DNA from: Deltaproteobacteria bacterium
GTDB taxonomy: Bacteria > Desulfobacterota > UBA8473
Direction: 5' to 3'
Assembly (NCBI GenBank): GCA_030643245.1
Contig: DAOWME010000053.1
Coordinates: forward strand, 1 to 13,742
DNA length: 13,742 nucleotides
The position numbers were made by a program, and so were the translations under genes. Within the stretch, counting starts at the first letter, position 1. The number at the start of each line of letters is the position of its first letter. Positions 7,579-13,742 of the stretch are shown piece by piece. The notes under the pieces are model-generated. The model was not told the origin of the DNA, searched no databases, and saw only the letters and a program-made list of their open reading frames with translations.

Positions 7579-7676
7579 TATTAACTTTCACAAGGCCAGA
7601 GTGAGGAATCCGAGTAGGTCGTATATTTTTTGTACGTCGTCGAGGCTTCCGACCGATAACGCAGTGAAATTTAATA
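7579..7676 (+). repeat. Family F structured element in the GTPase leader (98 bp)
   Basis: The outer arms TATTAACTTTCAC (7579-7591) and GTGAAATTTAATA (7664-7676) pair at 12 of 13 positions. Inside, AAGGCC (7592-7597) follows the left arm, GGAA (7605-7608) can pair with TTCC (7647-7650), and a central GTCGTA (7618-7623) faces TACGTCG (7633-7639) around an AT-rich loop. GCA (7661-7663) precedes the right arm. The element ends 23 bp before the ATG of the GTPase gene. The same layout recurs at 11946-12033 with different stem sequences. It could be a cis-regulatory RNA or the insertion of a small structured element. Confidence 0.55.
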
Positions 7677-7699
7677 TATGGAAGTCTATAGATAGCGTA

Positions 7700-8686
7700 A
7701 TGCCAGCAAACCTCCCCCCACAGTATATAGAAGCGGAAAAAGAGTATCGGCTTGCCAAAAATACCCCGGATAAGATCAAGGCATTGGAAGCCATGCTCAC
7801 GATCATTCCCAAGCACAAGGGAACCGACAAACTCCGTGGTCAGCTAAGGCGAAAGATCTCAAAACTCAAAGGGGAAGTCCGGAAGAAACACGTATCCAGC
7901 AAGAAGGGGCAGATCTACAGTATAGAAAAAGAAGGGGCAGCTCAAGTTGTGCTGGTGGGGTCTGCCAATGTTGGTAAATCTGAAATACTTTCAAGAGTTA
8001 CGAAGGCCTCCCCTGAGGTGGCGGACTATCCTTTCACTACCCGGAGACCCCTGGCAGGAATGATGAGGTTTGAGAATATCCAGATACAACTCGTGGACAC
8101 CCCTCCTGTCGCTGCGGGATACACAGAACCGTGGGTCTTTAGCATAATGAGAAATGCCGACGGTTTGTTGCTGGTGGTAAATTTGCATGCGGATCCCCTG
8201 GAGGAGCTGGAAAGCACCTTTGAAGCGTTAAAGAAATCTAAGATACTGCCGGTAGGAAAAATGCAAGACGATAAATTAAATCAGGGCCTTGTTTTTAAGC
8301 GCACATTGATTCTTTGCAATAAGAGCGACCTGGACGGATCTTATGAAGTCTACGAAGTCCTTAAGGATCTTTACGGAGAGGACTTTCCTGTCGTATCCAT
8401 GTCCGCCAAAGAAGGGATTAACCTCGATGAAGTGAAGAGACATACCTTTGATATGCTGGACATCATTCGCGTATGTACTAAGGTTCCGGGCAAACCGGTT
8501 GACATGGATTCTCCCTTTGTCCTTAAGAGAGGCCGGACGATTCAAGACCTGGCAGAACGGATACACAAGGACTTTGTTAGGAAATTCAGGTATGCTAAGA
8601 TCTGGGGCGCTGAGAAGTATAAGGGACAGATGGTCCACAAAGACTATGTGCTGAGAGATGGCGACATTATAGAGTTCCACATATAG
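7700..8686 (+). CDS. TGS-domain GTPase of the OBG/DRG type
   Basis: The protein has 328 residues from the ATG at 7700. I prefer this start because the upstream frame, beginning GTG at 7601, is the translation of a hairpin element, while MPANLPPQYIEAEKEY is a typical family N-terminus. Motifs: G1 GSANVGKS (87-94), G2 region YPFTT (110-114), G3 DTPP (133-136, where classical DRGs have DxPG), G4 NKSD (207-210) and G5 SAKEG (235-239). A C-terminal TGS domain follows at about 270-328. The basic helical N-terminal region (about 40-70, KHKGTDKLRGQLRRKISKLK) suggests RNA or ribosome contact, as in DRG relatives. The cellular role is unknown; ribosome association is inferred. The ribosome site is weak. 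It converges on the GH3 gene with a 20 bp overlap. Confidence 0.9.
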   Translation: MPANLPPQYIEAEKEYRLAKNTPDKIKALEAMLTIIPKHKGTDKLRGQLRRKISKLKGEVRKKHVSSKKGQIYSIEKEGAAQVVLVGSANVGKSEILSRVTKASPEVADYPFTTRRPLAGMMRFENIQIQLVDTPPVAAGYTEPWVFSIMRNADGLLLVVNLHADPLEELESTFEALKKSKILPVGKMQDDKLNQGLVFKRTLILCNKSDLDGSYEVYEVLKDLYGEDFPVVSMSAKEGINLDEVKRHTFDMLDIIRVCTKVPGKPVDMDSPFVLKRGRTIQDLAERIHKDFVRKFRYAKIWGAEKYKGQMVHKDYVLRDGDIIEFHI

Positions 8687-10229
8687 GCAAACGCCCCTTG
8701 GCCTCAAATTTCCCAAAGATGACTTTCAACAGAGAAAACAGCTGTTGTTTTCTATAACCGTAAGTAACGAGACAGGTATCTGTGGATGTCAGGAATACCA
8801 TATCAAAAGGGTTCCTTATCAATACCCATATTACCTTTGGAGCCATGTTTTGCAATCTGGCAATAAGCTGCCTTTGGCCTTTATATGCCTGGGCATTAAA
8901 AATAAAAGCAATGACCGTACTATTCTTTGATATGAGGCTTGCCACTTTTTCAATGTCCTGCGGGGTTACATCGATAGAAACAAAACATGTACGGTAATTG
9001 CCTGAAAAGAAGTTTCGGAATGCCTTATAAAGAAAATGTTCCTCTGATGGGTGGTAGCCGTCTTCAAGCGCATCCAAAGTTGATAGATCAGGCATGATCA
9101 GAAGGATTTGCTCATCTTTGGCGCTTTTTAGAGGGATAAATCCCTTCTCGTCTCTCATCAGGGTAATGGACTGATCGGCTATCTGCTCCGCCAACGACCA
9201 GGGTTTTACTGGAGTGGTATTGGAAGAGATTTCAGGTGACTTCAGCTGACAGAAGGCCCTCAGAGATTGAATTCTTTGCATGCTCGCACCTAACTCGTCT
9301 AAAGAGAGTAATTCGTTGTTATAGGCATTCAACAGAGCACATAACCCTTCTCTTTGCTTTCCATAATCACTACAAATAAGCAGGAAGTCGTGACCGGCCA
9401 GTACCCCCTTAATACACGCCTCGCCAATCGGATAATACCTGGCGATGGCCCCCATCTCCAAATCGTCTGAGAAAATTATCCCGGCAAAGTGAAGCTTTTC
9501 CCTCAGATAATGATTAACGATTTTGGGAGAAAAAGTGGCGGGTCTTTTCTCTTCCTTTTCCAGAAAGGGGCAGTAAATGTGGGTGGACATGATGCCCTTC
9601 ACCCCATTTTCCACTGCTTTCGCAAACGGGGGGAAATGGATCGATTCAAAGGTCTTTTCAGGGATAGCCACCACCGGAAGATCCACGTGGGCGTCGATCT
9701 CTGCGGCTCCCTTACCGGGGAAATGCTTGGCCACAGCAGCTATCCTCATTTCCTGGACCCCCCGGATATAAGCCGTACCCAGTTCCGACACCTTATAAGG
9801 GTCATCCCCAAAGGAGCGTATGGTGATTCCCGGGTTATGGTCGGTCGTAATCACGTCCAACACGGGCGCTAAATTTATGTCAACCCCGATGTCTTTGAGT
9901 TCTGCAGCGGAAACAAGCCCCTGACGGTACGCCATATCCGCTGACCCGGTTGCTCCCAAGGCCATGTTTCCGGGAAATACAGTAATTTCCTTGGTAAAAC
10001 GCACAACCAGCCCGCCTTCCTGGTCAATGGCAATGAGGGGAGGACAGGGGAGGAGAGCCTTCAGATCGAGGATCAGTCTCTTTACCTGGTCGGCGGATGT
10101 GATATTTCTCCTGAAAAGGATCACCGATCCAGGTTTGATTTCTTGAAGCAGTTTTTTGGTCTCGGTATCAAGGGTAGTGCCCCTAATCCCCACCATCAAT
10201 CTCTGGCCTATTTTCTCTTCTAAATTCAT
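8667..10229 (-). CDS. nagZ: Glycoside hydrolase family 3, beta-N-acetylhexosaminidase (NagZ-like, two-domain)
   Basis: This 520-residue protein has the GH3 N-terminal barrel: IAIDQEGG (66-73), KHFPGKG (168-174), the D179-A-H181 acid/base dyad in the DxH position, and the nucleophile motif SDDLEM (254-259). NagZ enzymes release N-acetylglucosamine from muropeptides during peptidoglycan turnover. No signal peptide is visible, so it should be cytoplasmic. Beyond about residue 345 there is a second alpha/beta domain (LLIMPDLSTL, VIWVLIRNPFDM), as in the longer Bacillus subtilis-type enzymes rather than the roughly 340-residue E. coli form. One departure: the usual KHFPGHG carries Lys at 173. The start at 10229 has a modest AGGG upstream. 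Its 3' end overlaps the converging GTPase gene. Confidence 0.9.
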   Translation of the reverse strand: MNLEEKIGQRLMVGIRGTTLDTETKKLLQEIKPGSVILFRRNITSADQVKRLILDLKALLPCPPLIAIDQEGGLVVRFTKEITVFPGNMALGATGSADMAYRQGLVSAAELKDIGVDINLAPVLDVITTDHNPGITIRSFGDDPYKVSELGTAYIRGVQEMRIAAVAKHFPGKGAAEIDAHVDLPVVAIPEKTFESIHFPPFAKAVENGVKGIMSTHIYCPFLEKEEKRPATFSPKIVNHYLREKLHFAGIIFSDDLEMGAIARYYPIGEACIKGVLAGHDFLLICSDYGKQREGLCALLNAYNNELLSLDELGASMQRIQSLRAFCQLKSPEISSNTTPVKPWSLAEQIADQSITLMRDEKGFIPLKSAKDEQILLIMPDLSTLDALEDGYHPSEEHFLYKAFRNFFSGNYRTCFVSIDVTPQDIEKVASLISKNSTVIAFIFNAQAYKGQRQLIARLQNMAPKVIWVLIRNPFDMVFLTSTDTCLVTYGYRKQQLFSLLKVIFGKFEAKGRLPICGTL

Positions 10230-10406
10230 AGCCCTAAGTATTACGCACTATGCAGCATGTATTTTGTTTAGAGTCACACAAGGACAAGAATCAATATCTT
10301 GAAGGCCTATAACTTTGGCCAGTTGACCGGCGGAAAGAACCCTTAGAGTAGATTCGAGTCTATTGGGTCTAATACCCGTCTGAGCGGAACAAATTCATAA
10401 AAAGAC
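10230..10406. other. Intergenic stretch without a supported gene
   Basis: This lies between the divergent GH3 and CNNM genes. It contains a small hairpin-capable GGGTCTAATACCC and a 48-codon minus-strand open frame (10248-10394) without a usable start. No clear promoter for the GH3 gene was recognised. Confidence 0.5.
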
Positions 10407-10435
10407 TTGTATTTACGTTTTTCTCTCGCTAAAAT
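10407..10435 (+). promoter_or_regulatory. Putative sigma70-type promoter for the CNNM/CBS gene
   Basis: TTGTAT (10407-10412) and TAAAAT (10430-10435) are separated by 17 bp. The predicted start near 10442 gives a leader of about 68 nt that contains the family A fragment at 10468-10502. Confidence 0.5.
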
Positions 10436-10467
10436 AAACTAAAAATTGCCATGGTGTCAACTTATTT

Positions 10468-10502
10468 CGACCTGTGCATATGGGCAGGTCTACCGCTTGC
10501 CG
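10468..10502 (+). repeat. Family A end fragment just upstream of the CNNM gene
   Basis: CGACCTGTGCA followed by CAGGTCTACCGCTTGCCG matches the reverse complement of 61-95 at about 31 of 35 positions. Similarity stops at about 10502, eight bases before the first ATG of the CNNM protein. Either only one end of the element remains, or the rest was replaced by the gene. Confidence 0.7.
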
Positions 10503-10509
10503 GATTCTT

Positions 10510-11751
10510 ATGATGAAATTGACACATAATCGGTTCCGATGGTCGGTTGTCTTCACCTTACTGTTGATGACAGTCAGTCCAGCATTCGCAGTCGGCATTG
10601 CAAATACGGGGGCACCCGCCACCGAATATACGAACGCGGATGTCGTGCTGCTGGTGACGTACGTATTGCTGGCATTGGTCTTTTCGTTTCTCTGTTCCGT
10701 GGCTGAAGCGGTGCTGTTAAGCATTACACCTTCATATATCGCCGGGCTACGAGAGAAACAACCGAAACAGGCGGCGTTGTTGAAACAATTGAGACAGTAT
10801 AACATAGACCGCTCGTTGGCCGCCATCCTGACCTTGAACACGATTGCGCATACGGTCGGGGCTATCGGCTCTGGGGCCAAGGCTGCCGTCGTATTCGGCA
10901 GTACTTGGTTCGGCTTATTCTCGGCGGTCATAACGTTGATGATCCTGTTCCTCTCGGAGATCATTCCCAAAACGCTAGGTGCCGTCTTTTGGCGCAAGCT
11001 CGTTGGCACAACGGCAATCTTCGTTCGTGGTTTGATTGTGGCCTTGTATCCACTAGTCTTGGTTTCAGAAAGGTTGACAAAACTGATTTCGCGCGGAAAA
11101 AACGTGCATGTATTCAGCCGCGAGGAGTTCATCGCAATGGCGAGGATCGGTGAACAGTACGGGCAAATCGACGAGCGCGAGTCCCGGATCATTAGCAACC
11201 TATTCCGGTTCGGGTCGTTAAAAGCCAAGGATATCATGACGCCGCGTACCGTGATCTTGGCGCTCCGGCAGGATATGACGGTTACTGAAGCGTTAAACGT
11301 CAAACCAATTATCCCATTCTCGCGCCTACCGCTGTATCGGACGTATATCAACGATATCACAGGCTTTATCCTGAAAGATGACATGCTGATGTCCAAAGCG
11401 CAGGATCAAGGCGAGGTCAAACTCGAAACGTTGAAGCGAGAAATTATGCCCGTTACCAGTGAGATGCCGTTGTCAGGCCTGTTGGAATTCCTTCTTGATC
11501 ATCGTCAGAATATCGCCCTAGTCGTCGATGAGTACGGAGAGTCGAGAGGCATAGTGACGATTGAAGACGTGGTTGAGACACTGTTGGGTATGGAAATTGT
11601 TGACGAGATGGATAAAGTCGAAGACATGCAAGCCTTGGCGCGAAAACAATGGGCAAAACGCGCCAAGGCACTCGGCCTGGAAATTGATGCCTGGAAACAG
11701 AGACAGACAGAACAAGACGTTCCAGCGAACGCGGACAAGCTGCGCCACTGA
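10510..11751 (+). CDS. CNNM (DUF21) / CBS-pair membrane protein, short form lacking the CorC/HlyC C-terminal domain
   Basis: The protein has 413 residues from the first of two adjacent ATGs (10510 or 10513); no clear ribosome site is visible. After a signal-like N-terminus (RWSVVFTLLLMTVSPAFA) comes the CNNM membrane domain (about 43-185), with a hydrophobic helix at 46-62, GLFSAVITLMILFLSEIIPKT and the EIIPKTLG motif at 150-157. A CBS pair follows (about 240-362: DIMTPRT, RLPLYR, ALVVDEYG, GIVTIEDVVE). It ends with a short hydrophilic tail, without the FAD-like CorC_HlyC domain of CorC proteins. Relatives are linked to magnesium or other divalent-cation efflux, though that role is not proven for this short form. 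Codon choice is more GC-rich (many CGG, GCG, CGC) than its neighbours, and repeats flank it, which suggests acquisition by transfer. Confidence 0.9.
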   Translation: MMKLTHNRFRWSVVFTLLLMTVSPAFAVGIANTGAPATEYTNADVVLLVTYVLLALVFSFLCSVAEAVLLSITPSYIAGLREKQPKQAALLKQLRQYNIDRSLAAILTLNTIAHTVGAIGSGAKAAVVFGSTWFGLFSAVITLMILFLSEIIPKTLGAVFWRKLVGTTAIFVRGLIVALYPLVLVSERLTKLISRGKNVHVFSREEFIAMARIGEQYGQIDERESRIISNLFRFGSLKAKDIMTPRTVILALRQDMTVTEALNVKPIIPFSRLPLYRTYINDITGFILKDDMLMSKAQDQGEVKLETLKREIMPVTSEMPLSGLLEFLLDHRQNIALVVDEYGESRGIVTIEDVVETLLGMEIVDEMDKVEDMQALARKQWAKRAKALGLEIDAWKQRQTEQDVPANADKLRH

Positions 11752-11802
11752 GCTTACCGTTAGCGCGCCAAGCGCAGCTTCTTGCAATATTCTAAGGAAC
11801 AT

Positions 11803-11822
11803 TAGGGACGGGGAAGAAAGTC
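11803..11822 (+). repeat. Solitary family B-like end (TAGGGACGGGG)
   Basis: TAGGGACGGGGAAGAAAGTC resembles the family B terminus at 1131 (TAGGGACGGGGACGAAATAA), sharing the first 12 bases and most of the next four. No matching opposite arm was found before 12130, so this is a remnant or a one-ended relative. It lies about 50 bp after the CNNM stop. Confidence 0.55.
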
Positions 11823-11868
11823 AAATTTTGCTCGCTTTCAGAACAATTCTAGGTTATAAATATATAAA

Positions 11869-12064
11869 TAGTGTCCATCCATAAATGGACTTCTTGAGAA
11901 AAGGGCCCGAGTTGGTTTCCAATTCAGAAATGAGCAATTTATTCTCTGAGCAAGGCCGCACGACGCGACGGTTTGCGCCGAGTCGTACATGATCGTACGT
12001 CGCAGGCGGAAACCTGAGGAGAATGCAGCTCAGGGGAAAAAGGGCCATTTCTGGATGGAAACTA
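11869..12064 (+). mobile_element. Family C MITE-like element (196 bp)
   Basis: Terminal arms of 22 bp, TAGTGTCCATCCATAAATGG(AC) at 11869-11890 and its inverted partner at 12043-12064, agree at 19 of 22 positions. The interior, 11946-12033, is a nested hairpin: CTGAGC (11946-11951) pairs with GCTCAG (12028-12033), then GGTTTGCGCC pairs with GGCGGAAACC (9 of 10), and a central GTCGTA...TACGTCG forms the tip. No coding potential; the reverse-strand frame across it is an artefact. Confidence 0.7.
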
Positions 12065-12130
12065 AATAAGGGCAGAATATCCGCCACCACATATTAATGG
12101 TAAAGGACACATACCCTAATCTTAAAATAT

Positions 12131-12227
12131 CGACCTGTGTAGTCGAGCAGCAGGCGCTTAATGCAATCCTGCCGGTGAATCATCAGAGAAACTTTAACAC
12201 ACTGTGTTTGTGTAACTGCACAGGTTG
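12131..12227 (+). mobile_element. Family A element, uninterrupted copy (97 bp)
   Basis: The ends CGACCTGTGTAGTC and AACTGCACAGGTTG are imperfect inverted repeats (11 of 14). The body aligns with the interrupted copy at 1108-1390 read on the opposite strand, including AATCCTG, GAATCATC and TTTGTGTAACTGCACAGG. It ends 18 bp before the ATG of the sensor gene and contains an in-frame TAA at 12213-12215, so the sensor's start must lie downstream of that point. Confidence 0.75.
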
Positions 12228-12245
12228 AAAAATGTGAGAAAAGGA

Positions 12246-13742
12246 ATGAAGAAAATATTTATCATACTGCTTTTTGTGTCCTTACTATTTGGCGCCTCCC
12301 CCCCTGGTCTGGTGCGGGCTGAAGAAAATCCGCTGAAAATCGGCGTGCTGGCCGCAAGGGGACACGAATTATGCCGGGAAAAATGGGAGCCTTTGGCTGA
12401 GTATCTCTCGAACCGTATTTCAGACAAGTCTTTCGTTATTGTAACGCTTGGATACAACCAGATCTACGATTTCGTCAAAAAAGAGAAGATCGATTTTGTG
12501 TTAACGAATTCATCGTCTTATGTTGAACTGGAACACGCTTATGGCGTTAACCGGATTGCGACATTGAAGAATGGTTGCGTTTACGGTGTATGCACGAGAT
12601 ATGGAGGAGTGATTTTCAGAAACGCGGATCGGGAGGGCATGAAGCTCTTAACTGATTTACGGGGAAAGACCTTTATGGCGGTTGATGAGATGTCCCTTGG
12701 TGGCTGGCAGGCGGCATGGCGTGAATTGAAAGAAAAAGGAATTGATCCGTATCATGATTTCAAAGAACTTAGATTCGGCGGCACACAGGATGCCGTCATT
12801 TATGCGGTTCGAGACGGCATAGTTGATGCCGGGTCTGTGAGAACCAACACATTAGAGCGGATGAATGCAGAAGGAAAGATTGATCTTAACGATTTTTATG
12901 TGTACTGTAAAAAGGACCGGAAGGATGGCCATCTTCCTTGTATGTGTTCAACGCGCGAGTATCCTGAATGGCCTATGGCAAGAATTAAGCATGTTTCCGA
13001 TGAACTGGCCGAAGAGGTTGCCGTCGCGCTCCTTCAAATGCCTGCGGATTCTCCGGTCCCCATTGTAGGAAGATTGGTCGGCTGGACCATTCCGCTGAAC
13101 TATCGCCCTGTGAATGAATGCTTGCAAGAGCTAAAAATCGGCCCTTATAAACACGTGGGGGAGATAGCGCTTGTCGATGTTTTTCGAACATACAGGTATT
13201 GGATTTTGGTTGGGTTTATTATAATACTGATAATGGGAGGTTCTATCATTTTGATCCTGAACCTTAATCAAAGGCTTAATATATCTCATAATAAATTGCG
13301 ATCAGAGCTTAATGAGCGCAAGCAGGCACAAGAAATTAGCCGGGAAAACGAACTGAAGTTTCGGGCGGTATATGAGCATACATTTCAATTAATGGGTATG
13401 ACAGAAGTCGATGGAACGATGATAAGCGTTAATGAAACAGCAATGGATGCTGTGGGAGTTAAAGAATCAGACTTTGTCGGCAAGCCGCTTTGGGAGTCAA
13501 AATGGTTCAGCTATTCAAGCGAACTTCGTGATCAGGTGCGTGACAGTGTGAAAAAAGCTGCAGCCGGAAAGTTTGTTCGTTTCGAAATGAAACTAGCGCT
13601 GCCTGATGGCTCTATTCAAGATATGGACTATTCAATCAAACCGGTAAAAAACGAAGGGGGCGAGGTCATTCTCTTGATACCTGAAGGCCGCGATATCTCG
13701 AATCTCAAGCGGATAGAGAAAGAACTGAGAGAAGCAAAAGAA
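12246..13742 (+). CDS. PhnD-like periplasmic-binding / PAS membrane sensor (3' end beyond window)
   Basis: The frame is open for 499 codons to the window edge. An N-terminal signal peptide (KKIFIILLFVSLLFG) precedes a PhnD-type solute-binding domain at about 28-300: LKIGVLAARG, LGYNQIYDFVKKEKIDFVLTN, GGVIFRNADR, LRGKTFMAVDEMSLGGWQAA, FGGTQDAVIYAVRDGIVDAG. One transmembrane helix follows (about 319-340), then a short coiled coil (350-370) and a PAS domain (about 370-490). This is the arrangement of TtrS-like sensors, so a histidine kinase or cyclic-di-GMP domain is expected next; neither is visible. Six cysteines lie in the periplasmic part (43, 111, 116, 222, 232, 234). The start is uncertain between ATG 12246 and GTG 12234; neither has a well-spaced ribosome site. 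Confidence 0.85.
   Translation, partial: MKKIFIILLFVSLLFGASPPGLVRAEENPLKIGVLAARGHELCREKWEPLAEYLSNRISDKSFVIVTLGYNQIYDFVKKEKIDFVLTNSSSYVELEHAYGVNRIATLKNGCVYGVCTRYGGVIFRNADREGMKLLTDLRGKTFMAVDEMSLGGWQAAWRELKEKGIDPYHDFKELRFGGTQDAVIYAVRDGIVDAGSVRTNTLERMNAEGKIDLNDFYVYCKKDRKDGHLPCMCSTREYPEWPMARIKHVSDELAEEVAVALLQMPADSPVPIVGRLVGWTIPLNYRPVNECLQELKIGPYKHVGEIALVDVFRTYRYWILVGFIIILIMGGSIILILNLNQRLNISHNKLRSELNERKQAQEISRENELKFRAVYEHTFQLMGMTEVDGTMISVNETAMDAVGVKESDFVGKPLWESKWFSYSSELRDQVRDSVKKAAAGKFVRFEMKLALPDGSIQDMDYSIKPVKNEGGEVILLIPEGRDISNLKRIEKELREAKE

Noticed and set aside
7601..7699. GTG start and 33 extra residues for the TGS GTPase
   Set aside because: The segment lies inside the family F hairpin and its translation is unlike the family N-terminus, which begins at the ATG at 7700.
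10248..10394. 48-codon open frame on the minus strand upstream of the GH3 gene
   Set aside because: It has no usable start codon or ribosome site, and I recognise no family; a degraded gene remnant cannot be excluded.
11854..12090. Minus-strand 78-codon frame
   Set aside because: It runs across the family C element and reflects the inverted repeats, not a protein.
1..13742. CRISPR array, tRNA or rRNA gene
   Set aside because: No regularly spaced direct repeats or recognisable tRNA/rRNA segments were seen; the repeats present are inverted and dispersed.

Overview
The window looks like a chromosomal segment from a Desulfobacterota (deltaproteobacterial) type bacterium. The basis is a Gram-negative gene set (SecA with a C-terminal SEC-C zinc motif, an M48-TPR periplasmic protease, a DUF481 outer-membrane protein) combined with a CaiB/BaiF CoA-transferase, a DRG-like TGS GTPase and a PhnD-PAS sensor. 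The intergenic DNA is full of short inverted-repeat elements. The taxonomic call is inferred from gene content only; no rRNA, tRNA or CRISPR array was seen.

Layout. 1-254: repeat DNA. 255-986 (-): DUF481 outer-membrane protein with its own promoter. 987-1421: repeat DNA, including one miniature element inserted inside another. 1422-7089 (-): a tightly spaced cluster read as M48/TPR metalloprotease, 81-aa membrane-anchored protein, CoA-transferase, secA, possibly preceded by a 31-codon ORF. 7182-7699: divergent control region with a promoter each way and an inverted-repeat element in each leader. 7700-8686 (+): TGS-domain GTPase, convergent with and overlapping (20 bp) a NagZ-like GH3 enzyme at 8667-10229 (-). 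10230-10509: promoter and a partial repeat. 10510-11751 (+): CNNM/CBS membrane protein that looks like a recent arrival. 11752-12245: three repeat elements. 12246 to the window end (+): a PhnD-PAS sensor whose C-terminal output domain lies outside the window.

How the genes fit together. The leftward cluster reads as an envelope module: SecA exports precursors, the M48/TPR protein probably degrades or helps assemble outer-membrane proteins, and the small anchored protein may assist. The CoA-transferase has no obvious place in that pathway. The NagZ-like enzyme belongs to peptidoglycan turnover.

The most unusual aspect is the repeat content: at least six unrelated families of short terminal-inverted-repeat elements (A-F below) and no transposase. 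One insertion can be reconstructed to the base, with a TA target duplication. Two elements of different families (C core 11946-12033 and F 7579-7676) share a nested-stem architecture with conserved unpaired bases but different stem sequences, which suggests a structured RNA or a folded-DNA site.
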